Origin: Acetobacter sp. CAG:977
GTDB taxonomy: Bacteria; Pseudomonadota; Alphaproteobacteria; CAAGCB01; CAG-977
Direction of reading: 5' to 3'
DNA length: 64,000 nt
NCBI GenBank assembly: GCA_000434295.1
Contig: HF994935.1
Span: forward strand, 114,473 to 178,472
The position numbers and the translations under genes are program-made. Each line of letters begins with the position of its first letter. The stretch's first letter is position 1. The notes under the pieces were generated by a model, which worked only from the letters and a program-made list of their open reading frames with translations, was not told the origin of the DNA and did no database searches. Positions 1-8,234 of the stretch are shown piece by piece.

Positions 1-58
1 GATTTTGATATTTTCCAATCCGTTTTGGAATTACGCGGTGGAAGCTGCCGCGAAATAA
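1..58 (+). CDS. atpE: ATP synthase subunit c, C-terminal end (partial)
   Basis: Only the last 18 codons lie in the window, read in frame 2 and ending in TAA at 56-58. The peptide ILIFSNPFWNYAVEAAAK fits the end of the second membrane helix of an F-type c subunit, where an F-[AS]-N-P-F pattern is usual. The next gene starts 37 bases later with a good ribosome binding site, so this is the upstream gene of the same operon. The c ring carries the coupling ion; the ion-binding residues are outside the window, so Na+ versus H+ cannot be judged. Confidence 0.7.
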   Translation, partial: ILIFSNPFWNYAVEAAAK

Positions 59-94
59 GGCGGTTCGGCTTTTTCGGCGCTGGGGAAGGACAGA

Positions 95-889
95 ATGGGT
101 ATAGATTGGGTTACGTTTGCGGCACAGCTTGTAAATCTGGCGATACTTGCGGCGTTGTTGTACAAATTTTTGTTCAAGCCGCTTCTCGGAGCGATAGACG
201 CGCGCGAAGCGCACATTGCTTCGGAAATCAAGGATGCGGAAACGCTGGCGCGTTTGTCGCGCGAACGGTTGGAAGAATTGGACGCAAAACACCGTGAAAT
301 AGACGCGTCGCGGCAAAACATACTGGAACAGGCGCGTTTGGTGGCGGACAATCTGAAGGTTCGTTTGGAACGCGAAATCCGCGACGACGTTTTGGAACAG
401 AAACGCCGCCTTGCCGAAGAACTGGAACAAGAACGCAAAGGCTTGGAAAGCGAATTGCGCGAAGCCGTTATTTCCAACTTTACCCGTTTAGCCCGCAAAG
501 CGTTTTGCGAATTGGCGGATGCGAATTTTGAAACGCGCGTTGCGGAAGTTTTAAAGGAACGTTTTTTTGCGCTTCCTGCCGAGGAACGGTTGCGTTTAAA
601 GCCCGTTGCCGACGAAGAAGGCGTTTTGTCTCCGGTTACGGTCAGGACGGCTTTTGACGCGGGGGAACGCACGCGCAAGGAAATATCCGCAATGCTGAAA
701 GACGCGTTGGATATTCCCGAAACGGCGATACGGTTCGAAACGGATTCAAAGCTTTTGTGCGGGCTGGAGATTACGTCGGCAGGGAACGTTTTGGCGTGGA
801 ATTTTGAAGATTATTTACGCGACTTTACGGAAACGATGGACAAGACGCTTCAGGAAATGTCGATGCGTCTGGATCGGGAAGAAAACTAA
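95..889 (+). CDS. atpF: N-type (alternate) F1F0 ATPase subunit b
   Basis: 264 residues, much longer than an ordinary b subunit (about 160). One membrane helix lies at about residues 8-30, followed by the PLL.AI..RE start of the b stator helix and a long charged coiled coil to about residue 150. The C-terminal third (about 170-255) looks delta-like, as in the alternate ATPases where no separate atpH exists. The start is preceded by GGAAGGA. It is followed directly by atpA with no delta gene, which is the N-ATPase gene order (c, b, alpha, gamma). It forms the peripheral stalk in the membrane. Confidence 0.87.
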   Translation: MGIDWVTFAAQLVNLAILAALLYKFLFKPLLGAIDAREAHIASEIKDAETLARLSRERLEELDAKHREIDASRQNILEQARLVADNLKVRLEREIRDDVLEQKRRLAEELEQERKGLESELREAVISNFTRLARKAFCELADANFETRVAEVLKERFFALPAEERLRLKPVADEEGVLSPVTVRTAFDAGERTRKEISAMLKDALDIPETAIRFETDSKLLCGLEITSAGNVLAWNFEDYLRDFTETMDKTLQEMSMRLDREEN

Positions 890-904
890 CCGAAAGGGAA
901 AAGA

Positions 905-2428
905 ATGTTGAAAGAAGCAGCGAAGGAAGCTTTTGATCTTGTCGGCGAGGCGGTTTCTTCATCAAAAGCCGAAGCAGAGGTTGAAGAAGTCAGCGCGGTT
1001 CGTTCCGTTTCGGGCGGGACGGCGGAAATATCCGGTCTTGAAAACGTGCGGATGGAAGAGCTGTTGGAATTTTCCGACGGCGTTTCGGGAATGGCTTTTA
1101 CTTTGTCGGAAGACAGTGTCGGCGCGGTTTTCTTAACGTCTCCCGACGGAGTTAAGGCGGGCAGTCGCGTTTATCGTACGGGCAGGGTCGTGGATGTTCC
1201 CGTCGGAGAAGAACTGTTGGGGCGCGTGATAGATCCTTTGGGTCGTCCTTTGGACGGCAAAGGTCCGATTGCTTCTCAAGAGCGCCGCGGCATCGAGCGT
1301 GAAGCTTTTCCGATTATGGCACGTGCGCCGGTTTCCGTGCCGTTGCAAACGGGGATAAAGGCGATAGATTCTTTTACGCCCGTCGGCAGAGGTCAGCGCG
1401 AACTGATTTTGGGCGACCGTCAAACGGGCAAGACGGCTCTGGCGGTAGACGCGATTATCAACCAAAAAGACACGGGCGTCATTTCGATATACTGTGCGAT
1501 TGCTCAACGCGGTACGGCAATTGCCCGAGTTGTGGATAATTTAAAGAAATACGGTGTTTTGCAAAATACGATTATCGTTGCGGCGTCGGCGGATGAAACG
1601 GCGGGGATGCAGTATATCGCGCCGTATGCGGCGACGGCGATCGGCGAATACTTTATGGAAAAGGGAAAAGACGTGCTGGTCGTTTACGACGATTTAACGT
1701 CTCATGCCCGTGCGTATCGCGAAATGTCTTTGCTGTTGCGCCGTCCGCCCGGACGCGAAGCGTTTCCCGGCGATATTTTTTACATTCATTCAAGGCTTTT
1801 GGAACGTTCGACGCATCTTCGTCCCGAATTCGGCGGCGGTTCCTTGACGGCGCTTCCGATTGTCGAAACGGAAGCTCAAAACATTTCGGCGTACATTCCG
1901 ACGAACATCATTTCCATTACGGACGGTCAGATATATCTGTCGTCTCCGATGTTCCAGAAAGGGATTTTGCCCGCGATTGACACGGGACGTTCGGTTTCCC
2001 GCGTCGGCGGCGACGCTCAGCTTCCGGCGTACAGTTCTTTGGTCGGACCGTTAAAGCTGTCGTTTTCTCAGTTTGAAGAACTGGAAAGCTTTGCAAAGTT
2101 CCGCAGTTCGTTGGACAAAGAAACGGAACGCCAGCTTAAACGCGGTCGCAGCATTCGTGCGGTCATGCAGCAAAAACAGTTTAATCCTGTGCCCGTTGTG
2201 GATCAGATTGCCGTTTTGCTGGCGACGGTGGAAGGCATTTTCGACGACGTTCCCGATAACCTTCGCGACGAAGCGTACGACGCCGTATGCAATGTTATGG
2301 CGACGGAATGCAAACCGATAGCGGATGCCGTATTGAACAGGGAAAAGCTTTCTTCGGAAAACAAAGCCCGTTTGTTGGCGGCGTTTAAAGACGCGCTGGT
2401 TCGTGAACATATCATAAAGTCAGTATAA
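905..2428 (+). CDS. atpA: N-type F1F0 ATPase subunit alpha
   Basis: 507 residues, the normal length for an alpha subunit, which binds nucleotide in the F1 head without being the main catalytic subunit. The P-loop GDRQTGKT is at residues 170-177, preceded by the conserved GRGQRELI block, and the family motif around residues 336-360 (ALPIVET, IPTNIISITDGQI) is intact. The N-terminus differs from the housekeeping bacterial alpha and matches the alternate type. It starts 15 bases after atpF behind AAAGGGAAAAG and is followed 13 bases later by the gamma gene. Confidence 0.93.
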   Translation: MLKEAAKEAFDLVGEAVSSSKAEAEVEEVSAVRSVSGGTAEISGLENVRMEELLEFSDGVSGMAFTLSEDSVGAVFLTSPDGVKAGSRVYRTGRVVDVPVGEELLGRVIDPLGRPLDGKGPIASQERRGIEREAFPIMARAPVSVPLQTGIKAIDSFTPVGRGQRELILGDRQTGKTALAVDAIINQKDTGVISIYCAIAQRGTAIARVVDNLKKYGVLQNTIIVAASADETAGMQYIAPYAATAIGEYFMEKGKDVLVVYDDLTSHARAYREMSLLLRRPPGREAFPGDIFYIHSRLLERSTHLRPEFGGGSLTALPIVETEAQNISAYIPTNIISITDGQIYLSSPMFQKGILPAIDTGRSVSRVGGDAQLPAYSSLVGPLKLSFSQFEELESFAKFRSSLDKETERQLKRGRSIRAVMQQKQFNPVPVVDQIAVLLATVEGIFDDVPDNLRDEAYDAVCNVMATECKPIADAVLNREKLSSENKARLLAAFKDALVREHIIKSV

Positions 2429-2441
2429 CGGGGAACTTCGG

Positions 2442-3344
2442 ATGGACAGTCTGGAAGGGTTGCAAAAACGCATCAAGACGACGCAGGATTTGCGGTCGAT
2501 TGTCAGCACGATGAAATCGTTGTCGGCGGTCAGCATCATCCAGTACGACGCGTCGTTGAAATCGTTGTTGGAATACGGACAAACGATAGATGCGGGGGCG
2601 TATGTGCTGATGCGCAACGGCGTTTTGAATGCGGCGAAACCGCCGAAGCTCCCATCCGAAAAGAAAAAAGCCTTAGCCGTAGTCATCGGGTCGGACACGG
2701 GTCTGGTCGGCAAGATTAACCGCGATGTTGTCGAATTTGCCGAGAACACGCTGAAAGAAAAAGGCTTTGATTCCGATCGCATTTTATACATTGCCGTGGG
2801 GCGACAGGTGATCGGTCGTTTGGAAAGTCGGGAAGTGCCTTTGTTGGCGTCCTATCCCGTTTCAAATTCGATTAAGGCGGTCGGCACGACGGCTTCGGCG
2901 ATTTTGATCAAGATAGACGAAGTCCTGCATGCCGAAGGGATAACGCACGTTTATTTGTTTTTCAACCGCCGTCGCGGCGGTTCGGTCAATCCTGCGTCGT
3001 CGTTGTTAATGCCGATGGGCGAAGAATGGCTTGAAGGGTTGAAAGGCAGAAAATGGAATTCCCGTCGTTTTCCTGTTTTTTCGATGCCTGCGCCCCAGCT
3101 GTTTTCCTGTTTGGTTCAGGAACGTTTGTTGATAGAAACGGCGACGGCGCTGACGGATTCTTTGACGGCGGAACACCATACGCGTTTAATGACGATGCAG
3201 GCGGCAGAAAAGAACATTGATGAAAATCTGGAGCGCATGAATCTGGAATACCAACAGATGCGTCAGGAAAACATAACGACGGAACTGTTGGACGTCGTTT
3301 CGGGAGCCGAAGCGTTGCGCAAAAAGAGGCGTCCGACCGCATAA
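2442..3344 (+). CDS. atpG: N-type F1F0 ATPase subunit gamma
   Basis: 300 residues, the central rotor shaft of F1. The N-terminal helix has the family start (LQKRIKTTQDLRSIVSTMKS) and the C-terminal helix is long and charged. In a normal F-ATPase operon beta and epsilon would follow; here the operon ends with gamma and a terminator at 3353-3378. That is the expected end of an N-ATPase operon, in which beta and epsilon come first and so would lie upstream of this window. Confidence 0.88.
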   Translation: MDSLEGLQKRIKTTQDLRSIVSTMKSLSAVSIIQYDASLKSLLEYGQTIDAGAYVLMRNGVLNAAKPPKLPSEKKKALAVVIGSDTGLVGKINRDVVEFAENTLKEKGFDSDRILYIAVGRQVIGRLESREVPLLASYPVSNSIKAVGTTASAILIKIDEVLHAEGITHVYLFFNRRRGGSVNPASSLLMPMGEEWLEGLKGRKWNSRRFPVFSMPAPQLFSCLVQERLLIETATALTDSLTAEHHTRLMTMQAAEKNIDENLERMNLEYQQMRQENITTELLDVVSGAEALRKKRRPTA

Positions 3345-3352
3345 TCGAAGTT

Positions 3353-3378
3353 AACCCCCTGATAAAAAGGGGGTTTTT
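3353..3378 (+). terminator. Rho-independent terminator after atpG
   Basis: AACCCCC at 3353-3359 pairs with GGGGGTT at 3369-3375 and is followed by a short T run. It closes the ATPase operon before the OmpA-like lipoprotein gene. Confidence 0.85.
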
Positions 3379-3436
3379 GTTTGGCGGGGAATATGGTATA
3401 AAAAAGGTCAGGCAAGAATTTTTTAAAGGCTTTTTT

Positions 3437-4024
3437 ATGCGATTAGGATTAATTACGGCTATATTATCGGTGCTTTGCGCGTGTGCGGCGCCGTCTGCGA
3501 ATAAAACGGCGAATACAAAGCCGGCAGTTGCGAAAACAACGGCGGTTCAACCTTCGAAATCGGCGGCTCAGATAGCGGCGGAAACCGACTATATGATTCA
3601 ATTACAGGATATGCTGTCCAAAACGTTGAACGGGACGTCATTTACGATGAAACGCGACGGCAGCACGGTAACGCTGACATTGTCGGGTTCGGCGGCTTTT
3701 TCAAAGAATTCGTACAATATTTTACCCGAAGGGGCTGCCGATTTGAAAAAGATAGCGCCCGTTTTAAGATACTACGATAAAACGCAGATTAACGTTGTCG
3801 GGCATACGGCAAAAGAAAGCGGCGTCAAAGATGCCACGAACAAGCTTTTGTCTCGGAAACGGGCGGAAAAGACGGCGTCTGTTCTGACATCGGCGGGAAT
3901 AAAGCCCGAACGTTTTTGGATAAACGCCAAAGGATCGGACAATCCCGTGGCGACGAACGATACGCCCGCAGGCAGGGAACGCAACAACCGCATGGAAATT
4001 GTTTTGACGCCTGCTTTGCGTTAG
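3437..4024 (+). CDS. OmpA-domain lipoprotein
   Basis: 195 residues from this ATG. An upstream in-frame start at 3377 would fall inside the terminator tail and hide the signal peptide. The N-terminus is a lipoprotein signal with the lipidated Cys at residue 16 (L-C-A-C). After a Lys/Ala-rich linker, residues of about 70-190 form an OmpA C-terminal peptidoglycan-binding domain, with the VVGHTA segment and the C-terminal RERNNRMEIVL pattern. It probably sits in the outer membrane and grips peptidoglycan. It is followed after 12 bases by another lipoprotein gene, so the two are likely cotranscribed. Confidence 0.85.
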   Translation: MRLGLITAILSVLCACAAPSANKTANTKPAVAKTTAVQPSKSAAQIAAETDYMIQLQDMLSKTLNGTSFTMKRDGSTVTLTLSGSAAFSKNSYNILPEGAADLKKIAPVLRYYDKTQINVVGHTAKESGVKDATNKLLSRKRAEKTASVLTSAGIKPERFWINAKGSDNPVATNDTPAGRERNNRMEIVLTPALR

Positions 4025-4036
4025 GGGAGGGGCGGT

Positions 4037-4873
4037 ATGAAGCGTTTTTTTATTTTAAGCCTTTTTTTATTGCAGGGATGCACGTCGCTGTTTTTTTATC
4101 CGACGCGCGAAACCGTTCTGTTGCCGTCGGATTTGGGGTTGAAATATGAAGACGTTTATTTTGAAACTTCGGACGGCGTAAGGCTTCACGCTTGGGATAT
4201 TCCGCCTGTTTTGGAACAGGGTGAAACGGAAAAGGGTACGGTTCTTTTTTTGCACGGCAACGCGGAAAACATATCGACGCATACGTTCGGCGCGTTGTGG
4301 CTTCCCTTGAACGGATACAGGCTGTTCGCGCCCGATTACCGCGGTTACGGGGCTTCCGAGGGCGATCCTTCGCTTGACGGTTTGGAAAAGGATATAAATG
4401 CGGCGTTGAAATACCTGACGGCGCGGGGGGATTCGCCGGTTTTCGTATTCGGCCAAAGTTTAGGCGCCGCTCTGACGGTTTCGACATTGGCGGAATCTCC
4501 GTATACAAAGAAAGTATCGGCCGTCGTGATTGACAGCGGTTTTTCTTCGACGCGCCGCATCGCGCGGGAAAAGATCGCGATGTTCTGGCCGTTGTGGCCG
4601 TTTCAATACCCGTTGTCGTTTTTGGTTGCCGAGAATGATCCCGAAGGCAAAGTCGAAAAACTGAAAATGCCGAAATTGTTTTTGACGACGAAGGACGATA
4701 CGGTCGTTCCGCCGCATCATACGCAAATTTTGTATGAGAACGCGTCCGAGCCCAAGGAGCTGATGATTATAGAAAAGGGCGGACATATACGGGCGACGCA
4801 GGACAAATCAGCCAGAAAGAAAGTGTTGGAACTGTTTGAAAAGGCGGCACGCTGTCCCGAATCTTTGACGTAA
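4037..4873 (+). CDS. Alpha/beta hydrolase lipoprotein
   Basis: 278 residues. It has a lipoprotein signal (LLQGC, Cys15) followed by an alpha/beta hydrolase fold of the ABHD13/YfhR type. The oxyanion strand is at residues 70-75 (LFLHGN), the nucleophile elbow GQSLGA has Ser141, and the likely acid and base are Asp221 (DTVVP) and His250 (KGGH). The triad looks complete, so it is probably an active periplasmic esterase or thioesterase; the substrate is not apparent. It lies 12 bases after the OmpA-domain lipoprotein gene. Confidence 0.84.
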   Translation: MKRFFILSLFLLQGCTSLFFYPTRETVLLPSDLGLKYEDVYFETSDGVRLHAWDIPPVLEQGETEKGTVLFLHGNAENISTHTFGALWLPLNGYRLFAPDYRGYGASEGDPSLDGLEKDINAALKYLTARGDSPVFVFGQSLGAALTVSTLAESPYTKKVSAVVIDSGFSSTRRIAREKIAMFWPLWPFQYPLSFLVAENDPEGKVEKLKMPKLFLTTKDDTVVPPHHTQILYENASEPKELMIIEKGGHIRATQDKSARKKVLELFEKAARCPESLT

Positions 4874-5203
4874 CGGGTAAAAAGGCTTTTTTTCTTTCCT
4901 TTATTCATAATCTGAACACAGAACCGTCCGAAAAGGTTTCGGGCGGGAACAGTGCCTTAGCGGGTGCGGAGCCTTAGAACAGCTCTTTTTGCTATTGCCG
5001 GCGCGGGATATTGCGTCGTAACCGGTTTGCGTGTTGCAAATGCGGAAGTATATCCCCGACTTTGTGGTCGGGGAGCTTTTGACGTATGTCCAAAAGCTTG
5101 CGAATGTTTTTCGAAAAGCTTTAAAGGTCAAAAGGGTCATTTTAATAGCATTATGATTTTCTCAACTCCCCGACCGCCTTAAGGCGGTCAAAGGAGTTTT
5201 TTT
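4874..5203 (+). other. Structured 330-base non-coding stretch, possible RNA leader or element remnant
   Basis: No convincing gene lies here. There are several stems: 4924-4933 with 4937-4946 (one G-U pair); CCCCGAC 5054-5060 with GTCGGGG 5067-5073; AGCTTTTG 5074-5081 with CAAAAGCT 5091-5098; and GACCGCC 5172-5178 with GGCGGTC 5183-5189, which ends just before the AAAGGAG ribosome binding site of the next gene. GGTCGGGGAG 5066-5075 can also pair with CTCCCCGACC 5166-5175, which would break both the second and the last stem. A 72-codon GTG-started frame (4964-5182) runs through it but resembles nothing I know. It may be a switching leader for the glycosyltransferase or the hairpin-rich end of a lost IS200/IS605-like element; I cannot decide between them. 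Confidence 0.4.
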
Positions 5204-6286
5204 ATGTCCGAAATTATTCCCGTCTTGCATTGTTTTAATGATGCTTATGTTATTCCTGCGGCGGTTTCTTTTTATTCCATGTTGGAGCACGCGGATGCTT
5301 CGCGTGAATATCGGCTGTATGTTTTACATTCCGACATATCTGAGGAACATCGGAAAAAATTGCAGGAAACAATATCTCCGTTTAAAAATGCGACGCTTGA
5401 ATTTATTGATATGAAAGGTCGCTTTGAAGATTTGTTTTCCGATATAAAATTTAAAGCTCACTATTCAAAGGAAATGTTTTATAAATTTTTAGCCCCCTCT
5501 TTGTTCCCGCAATACGACAAAATGATGATTACTGATGTGGATGTCGTATGGATGGATGATATTGCACCTAATTTTGATTCTTTTGACGAGAAGGAAGATT
5601 GTTATCTTGCAGGGTGTTCTTTTCCCGTTCCCGAAGATTCTTGGGTCTGCCAATTTTCAAAAGAATACGAAAAAGATTTTTCTGAAGAAGAATTAAAATC
5701 GATTTTTACGACGGCGGGAGGGTATTGGATTTTTAATTTAAAGAAGATGAGGAAAGATAAAACGGAAGAAAAATTTATCGAAACGGCAAGGAAAAACGTA
5801 TCAAGGGTACACCAGCCCGAACAGGATTGCGTTAATCTGATTTGCTCTCCAAAGATACGGATTTTGCCTTTGCGAAGTTTGGTTTGCACTTATTTGTATG
5901 ATATTTTTTCTTCGGCGGAAAAGTTTTTTAAAATCAAAGAAGTGCCAGAAACTGCCATAAAAGAAGCTTTGAAATATCCGATTCAGTTGCATTATGCAGG
6001 CGGGCAAAAACCGTGGAATGATCCGTGCTGTGAAAAATCGCAACACTGGTTTTCGTGTTTGGCTAAGACGCCGTTTTTTCAAGAACAGATGGATAAATTC
6101 ATGCCAAAGCCGAAATCGAAAAAAACAAAAGTTTCGTTTAAATTGTTTTCTTTGTTGCCCGTTGTCTCGGTCGTTCAAAAAGCGGGCAGCAGAAAATTCC
6201 GTTTTTTCGGACTGCCCGTTTTGAAAATCAGGGATAACAGCGTATTTTTATTTTGTTTTTTAAAAATAGGCAAACTTTCTCAATAA
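5204..6286 (+). CDS. GT8 family glycosyltransferase (LPS galactosyl/glucosyltransferase type)
   Basis: 360 residues. The N-terminus (IPVLHCFNDAYVIPAAVS) is the nucleotide-sugar binding strand of GT8 enzymes. The DxD metal site is in the TDVDVVW segment (about residue 112). HQPEQDCVN (about 204-212) and LHYAGGQKPW (about 262-271) match the later GT8 motifs. Such enzymes add hexoses to lipopolysaccharide or capsule at the inner membrane. The gene is visibly richer in A and T than its neighbours, stands alone behind a structured non-coding stretch, and ends in a shared terminator, all of which suggest recent acquisition. The ribosome binding site is AAAGGAG at 5190-5196. Confidence 0.88.
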   Translation: MSEIIPVLHCFNDAYVIPAAVSFYSMLEHADASREYRLYVLHSDISEEHRKKLQETISPFKNATLEFIDMKGRFEDLFSDIKFKAHYSKEMFYKFLAPSLFPQYDKMMITDVDVVWMDDIAPNFDSFDEKEDCYLAGCSFPVPEDSWVCQFSKEYEKDFSEEELKSIFTTAGGYWIFNLKKMRKDKTEEKFIETARKNVSRVHQPEQDCVNLICSPKIRILPLRSLVCTYLYDIFSSAEKFFKIKEVPETAIKEALKYPIQLHYAGGQKPWNDPCCEKSQHWFSCLAKTPFFQEQMDKFMPKPKSKKTKVSFKLFSLLPVVSVVQKAGSRKFRFFGLPVLKIRDNSVFLFCFLKIGKLSQ

Positions 6287-6293
6287 AAAAAGA

Positions 6294-6310
6294 GGGCTTT
6301 TAAAAAGCCC
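6294..6310. terminator. Bidirectional terminator between convergent genes
   Basis: GGGCTTTT and AAAAGCCC form a stem around 6294-6310, with an A run to its left (6284-6291) that serves the minus strand. It separates the GT8 gene from the convergent GGGtGRT gene. Confidence 0.7.
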
Positions 6311-6332
6311 CCTTCGTTTAAAGAAAGAATAA

Positions 6333-7328
6333 TTACATTGCCTGAGCAACGGCAACGGCAACGGCAACGGTGGCACCGACCATCGGGTTGTTCCCCATAC
6401 CGATCAGCCCCATCATTTCGACGTGTGCAGGAACGGAAGATGATCCCGCGAACTGCGCGTCTCCGTGCATGCGTCCCATCGTGTCGGTCATGCCGTACGA
6501 AGCAGGACCCGCGGCAACGTTATCCGGATGCAACGTACGACCCGTGCCGCCGCCCGAAGCAACCGAGAAATATTTTTTGCCGTGTTCAATCGCCCACTTT
6601 TTGTAGGTGCCGGCAACAGGGTGCTGGAAGCGCGTCGGATTCGTCGAGTTACCCGTAATGGAAACGTCAACGCCTTCTTTAATCATAATGGCAACGCCTT
6701 CGGACACGTCATCGGCACCATAGCATTTGACTTTTGCACGATCACCGTTCGAAAACGCTCTTTCGCTGACGATTTTTAATTCGCCCGTCTTATAGTCGTA
6801 TTCCGTTTCAACCGACGTAAAGCCGTTGATACGAGAAATAATATAAGCAGCATCTTTGCCCAAGCCGTTCAAAATAACGCGCAACGGTTCTTTGCGGACT
6901 TTGTTGGCTTTCAAAGCAATGCCGATAGCGCCTTCGGCAGCGGCAAAAGATTCATGCCCCGCCAAAAAGCAGAAGCATTTCGTATTTTCGCTTAACAGCA
7001 TGGCACCCAGATTGCCGTGTCCCAATCCGACTTTGCGTTGGTCGGCAACGGATCCCGGAATGCAGAAAGCCTGTAATCCGATACCCAGTTTTTCAGCGAC
7101 TTTTGCCGCTTCTTTGGTGTTCGTTTTAATGGCAATCGCCGCGCCCAACGTATAAGCCCAGCACGCATTTTCAAAGCAAATGGGTTGAATGCCCTTAACA
7201 ATGGCGGCAACATCAATGCCTTTGTCTTTGCAGATTTTGTCGGCTTCTTCAATGTTGGCAATGCCGTATTCTTTGCAACAAGCATCAATCTGCGCAATAC
7301 GGCGTTCGTAACCTTCAAAAAGACTCAT
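6333..7328 (-). CDS. GGGtGRT protein
   Basis: 331 residues. The signature SGGGTGRTLHPDN, about 60 residues before the end, names the family, whose biochemical function is not known to me. The protein is soluble with no signal peptide, and is Gly/Ala-rich near the end (VAVAVAVAQAM). Conserved-looking Cys residues occur at about 17, 18 and 52, with a CFCF pair around 118-120. It is encoded 12 bases downstream of a NifU-like iron-sulfur scaffold gene, a pairing known mostly from anaerobes, so a role in Fe-S cluster or redox chemistry is inferred. Confidence 0.85.
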   Translation of the reverse strand: MSLFEGYERRIAQIDACCKEYGIANIEEADKICKDKGIDVAAIVKGIQPICFENACWAYTLGAAIAIKTNTKEAAKVAEKLGIGLQAFCIPGSVADQRKVGLGHGNLGAMLLSENTKCFCFLAGHESFAAAEGAIGIALKANKVRKEPLRVILNGLGKDAAYIISRINGFTSVETEYDYKTGELKIVSERAFSNGDRAKVKCYGADDVSEGVAIMIKEGVDVSITGNSTNPTRFQHPVAGTYKKWAIEHGKKYFSVASGGGTGRTLHPDNVAAGPASYGMTDTMGRMHGDAQFAGSSSVPAHVEMMGLIGMGNNPMVGATVAVAVAVAQAM

Positions 7329-7340
7329 AATGCACTCTCC

Positions 7341-8045
7341 TTATTCTTTGCGCGGGTCGATGACTTTGACGGCTTCGTCAAAGCGTCCTTTGGTGCTGAC
7401 GTTCTTTTCAAACGCCGTTTTCGGATCAACGCCGTTACGGATGGCTTCCATCATTTTGCCCAGATGAACGGTCTTGTAACCGATGACTTCGCCGTTTTCA
7501 TCCAAGCCTTCTGCCAGAACGTAGCCTTCGGTCATTTCCAGATAACGCACACCTTTGGGTTCGGTCGAATACATCGTGCCGACCTGAGAACGAAGCCCTT
7601 TACCCAAATCTTCCAATCCGGCGCCGACGGGCAGACCGTTGTCAGAGAAAGCAGATTGCGTACGCCCGTACACGATCTGCAAAAACAATTCGCGCATCGC
7701 AACGTTGATCGCGTCGCAAACCAAATCCGTGTTCAAGGCTTCCAATATGGTCTTTCCCGGCAGAATTTCTGCAGCCATCGCCGCAGAATGCGTCATGCCG
7801 GAACATCCGATCGTTTCAACCAAAGCTTCGCGGATCACGCCGTCTTTGACGTTCAAGGTCAGCTTGCAGGTTCCTTGCTGGGGCGCACAGGCACCAACGC
7901 CGTGCGTCAGGCCGGATACGTCTTTGATTTCTTTTGATTTAACCCATTTGCCTTCTTCGGGAATCGGAGCAGGGTCATGACGGGCGCCTTTGGTAACGGG
8001 GCACATCTCTTGCACTTCGTGCGAGCACATATAAGAACAAGTCAT
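7341..8045 (-). CDS. NifU-like iron-sulfur cluster assembly scaffold protein
   Basis: 234 residues from this start, chosen because GGAG sits 10 bases upstream; an in-frame ATG at 8075 has no ribosome binding site. The N-terminus is Cys-rich (MTCSYMCSHEVQEMC). A NifU/IscU-like core follows, with Cys residues in GACAPQQGTC and in ETIGCSGMTHS; the latter resembles the scaffold loop of the family. It is longer than IscU (about 125 residues) and carries an extra C-terminal region. It is the first gene of a two-gene operon with the GGGtGRT gene and probably supplies or carries a cluster for it. Confidence 0.8.
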   Translation of the reverse strand: MTCSYMCSHEVQEMCPVTKGARHDPAPIPEEGKWVKSKEIKDVSGLTHGVGACAPQQGTCKLTLNVKDGVIREALVETIGCSGMTHSAAMAAEILPGKTILEALNTDLVCDAINVAMRELFLQIVYGRTQSAFSDNGLPVGAGLEDLGKGLRSQVGTMYSTEPKGVRYLEMTEGYVLAEGLDENGEVIGYKTVHLGKMMEAIRNGVDPKTAFEKNVSTKGRFDEAVKVIDPRKE

Positions 8046-8234
8046 TGAATGCTTTCTCCAGTTAAAAATTTTCAAACGTTTTCTTTATAAACTTTCGGCG
8101 CGCTTTTGGCATCTTATTTTTTATGTTTTTTGCGTTTTTTTACCCCCTCCCGCCAAATAAATCAAAACGGCTTTTTTTATTTCAAAAGGTTGTTATAATC
8201 CCAACGCCAAACAATTTATAAAACGGGGGAAAAA

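Noticed and set aside
4964..5182. 72-codon GTG frame with Cys-rich end in the non-coding stretch
   Set aside because: No ribosome binding site, crosses several stems, resembles no known family; kept only as part of the structured region.
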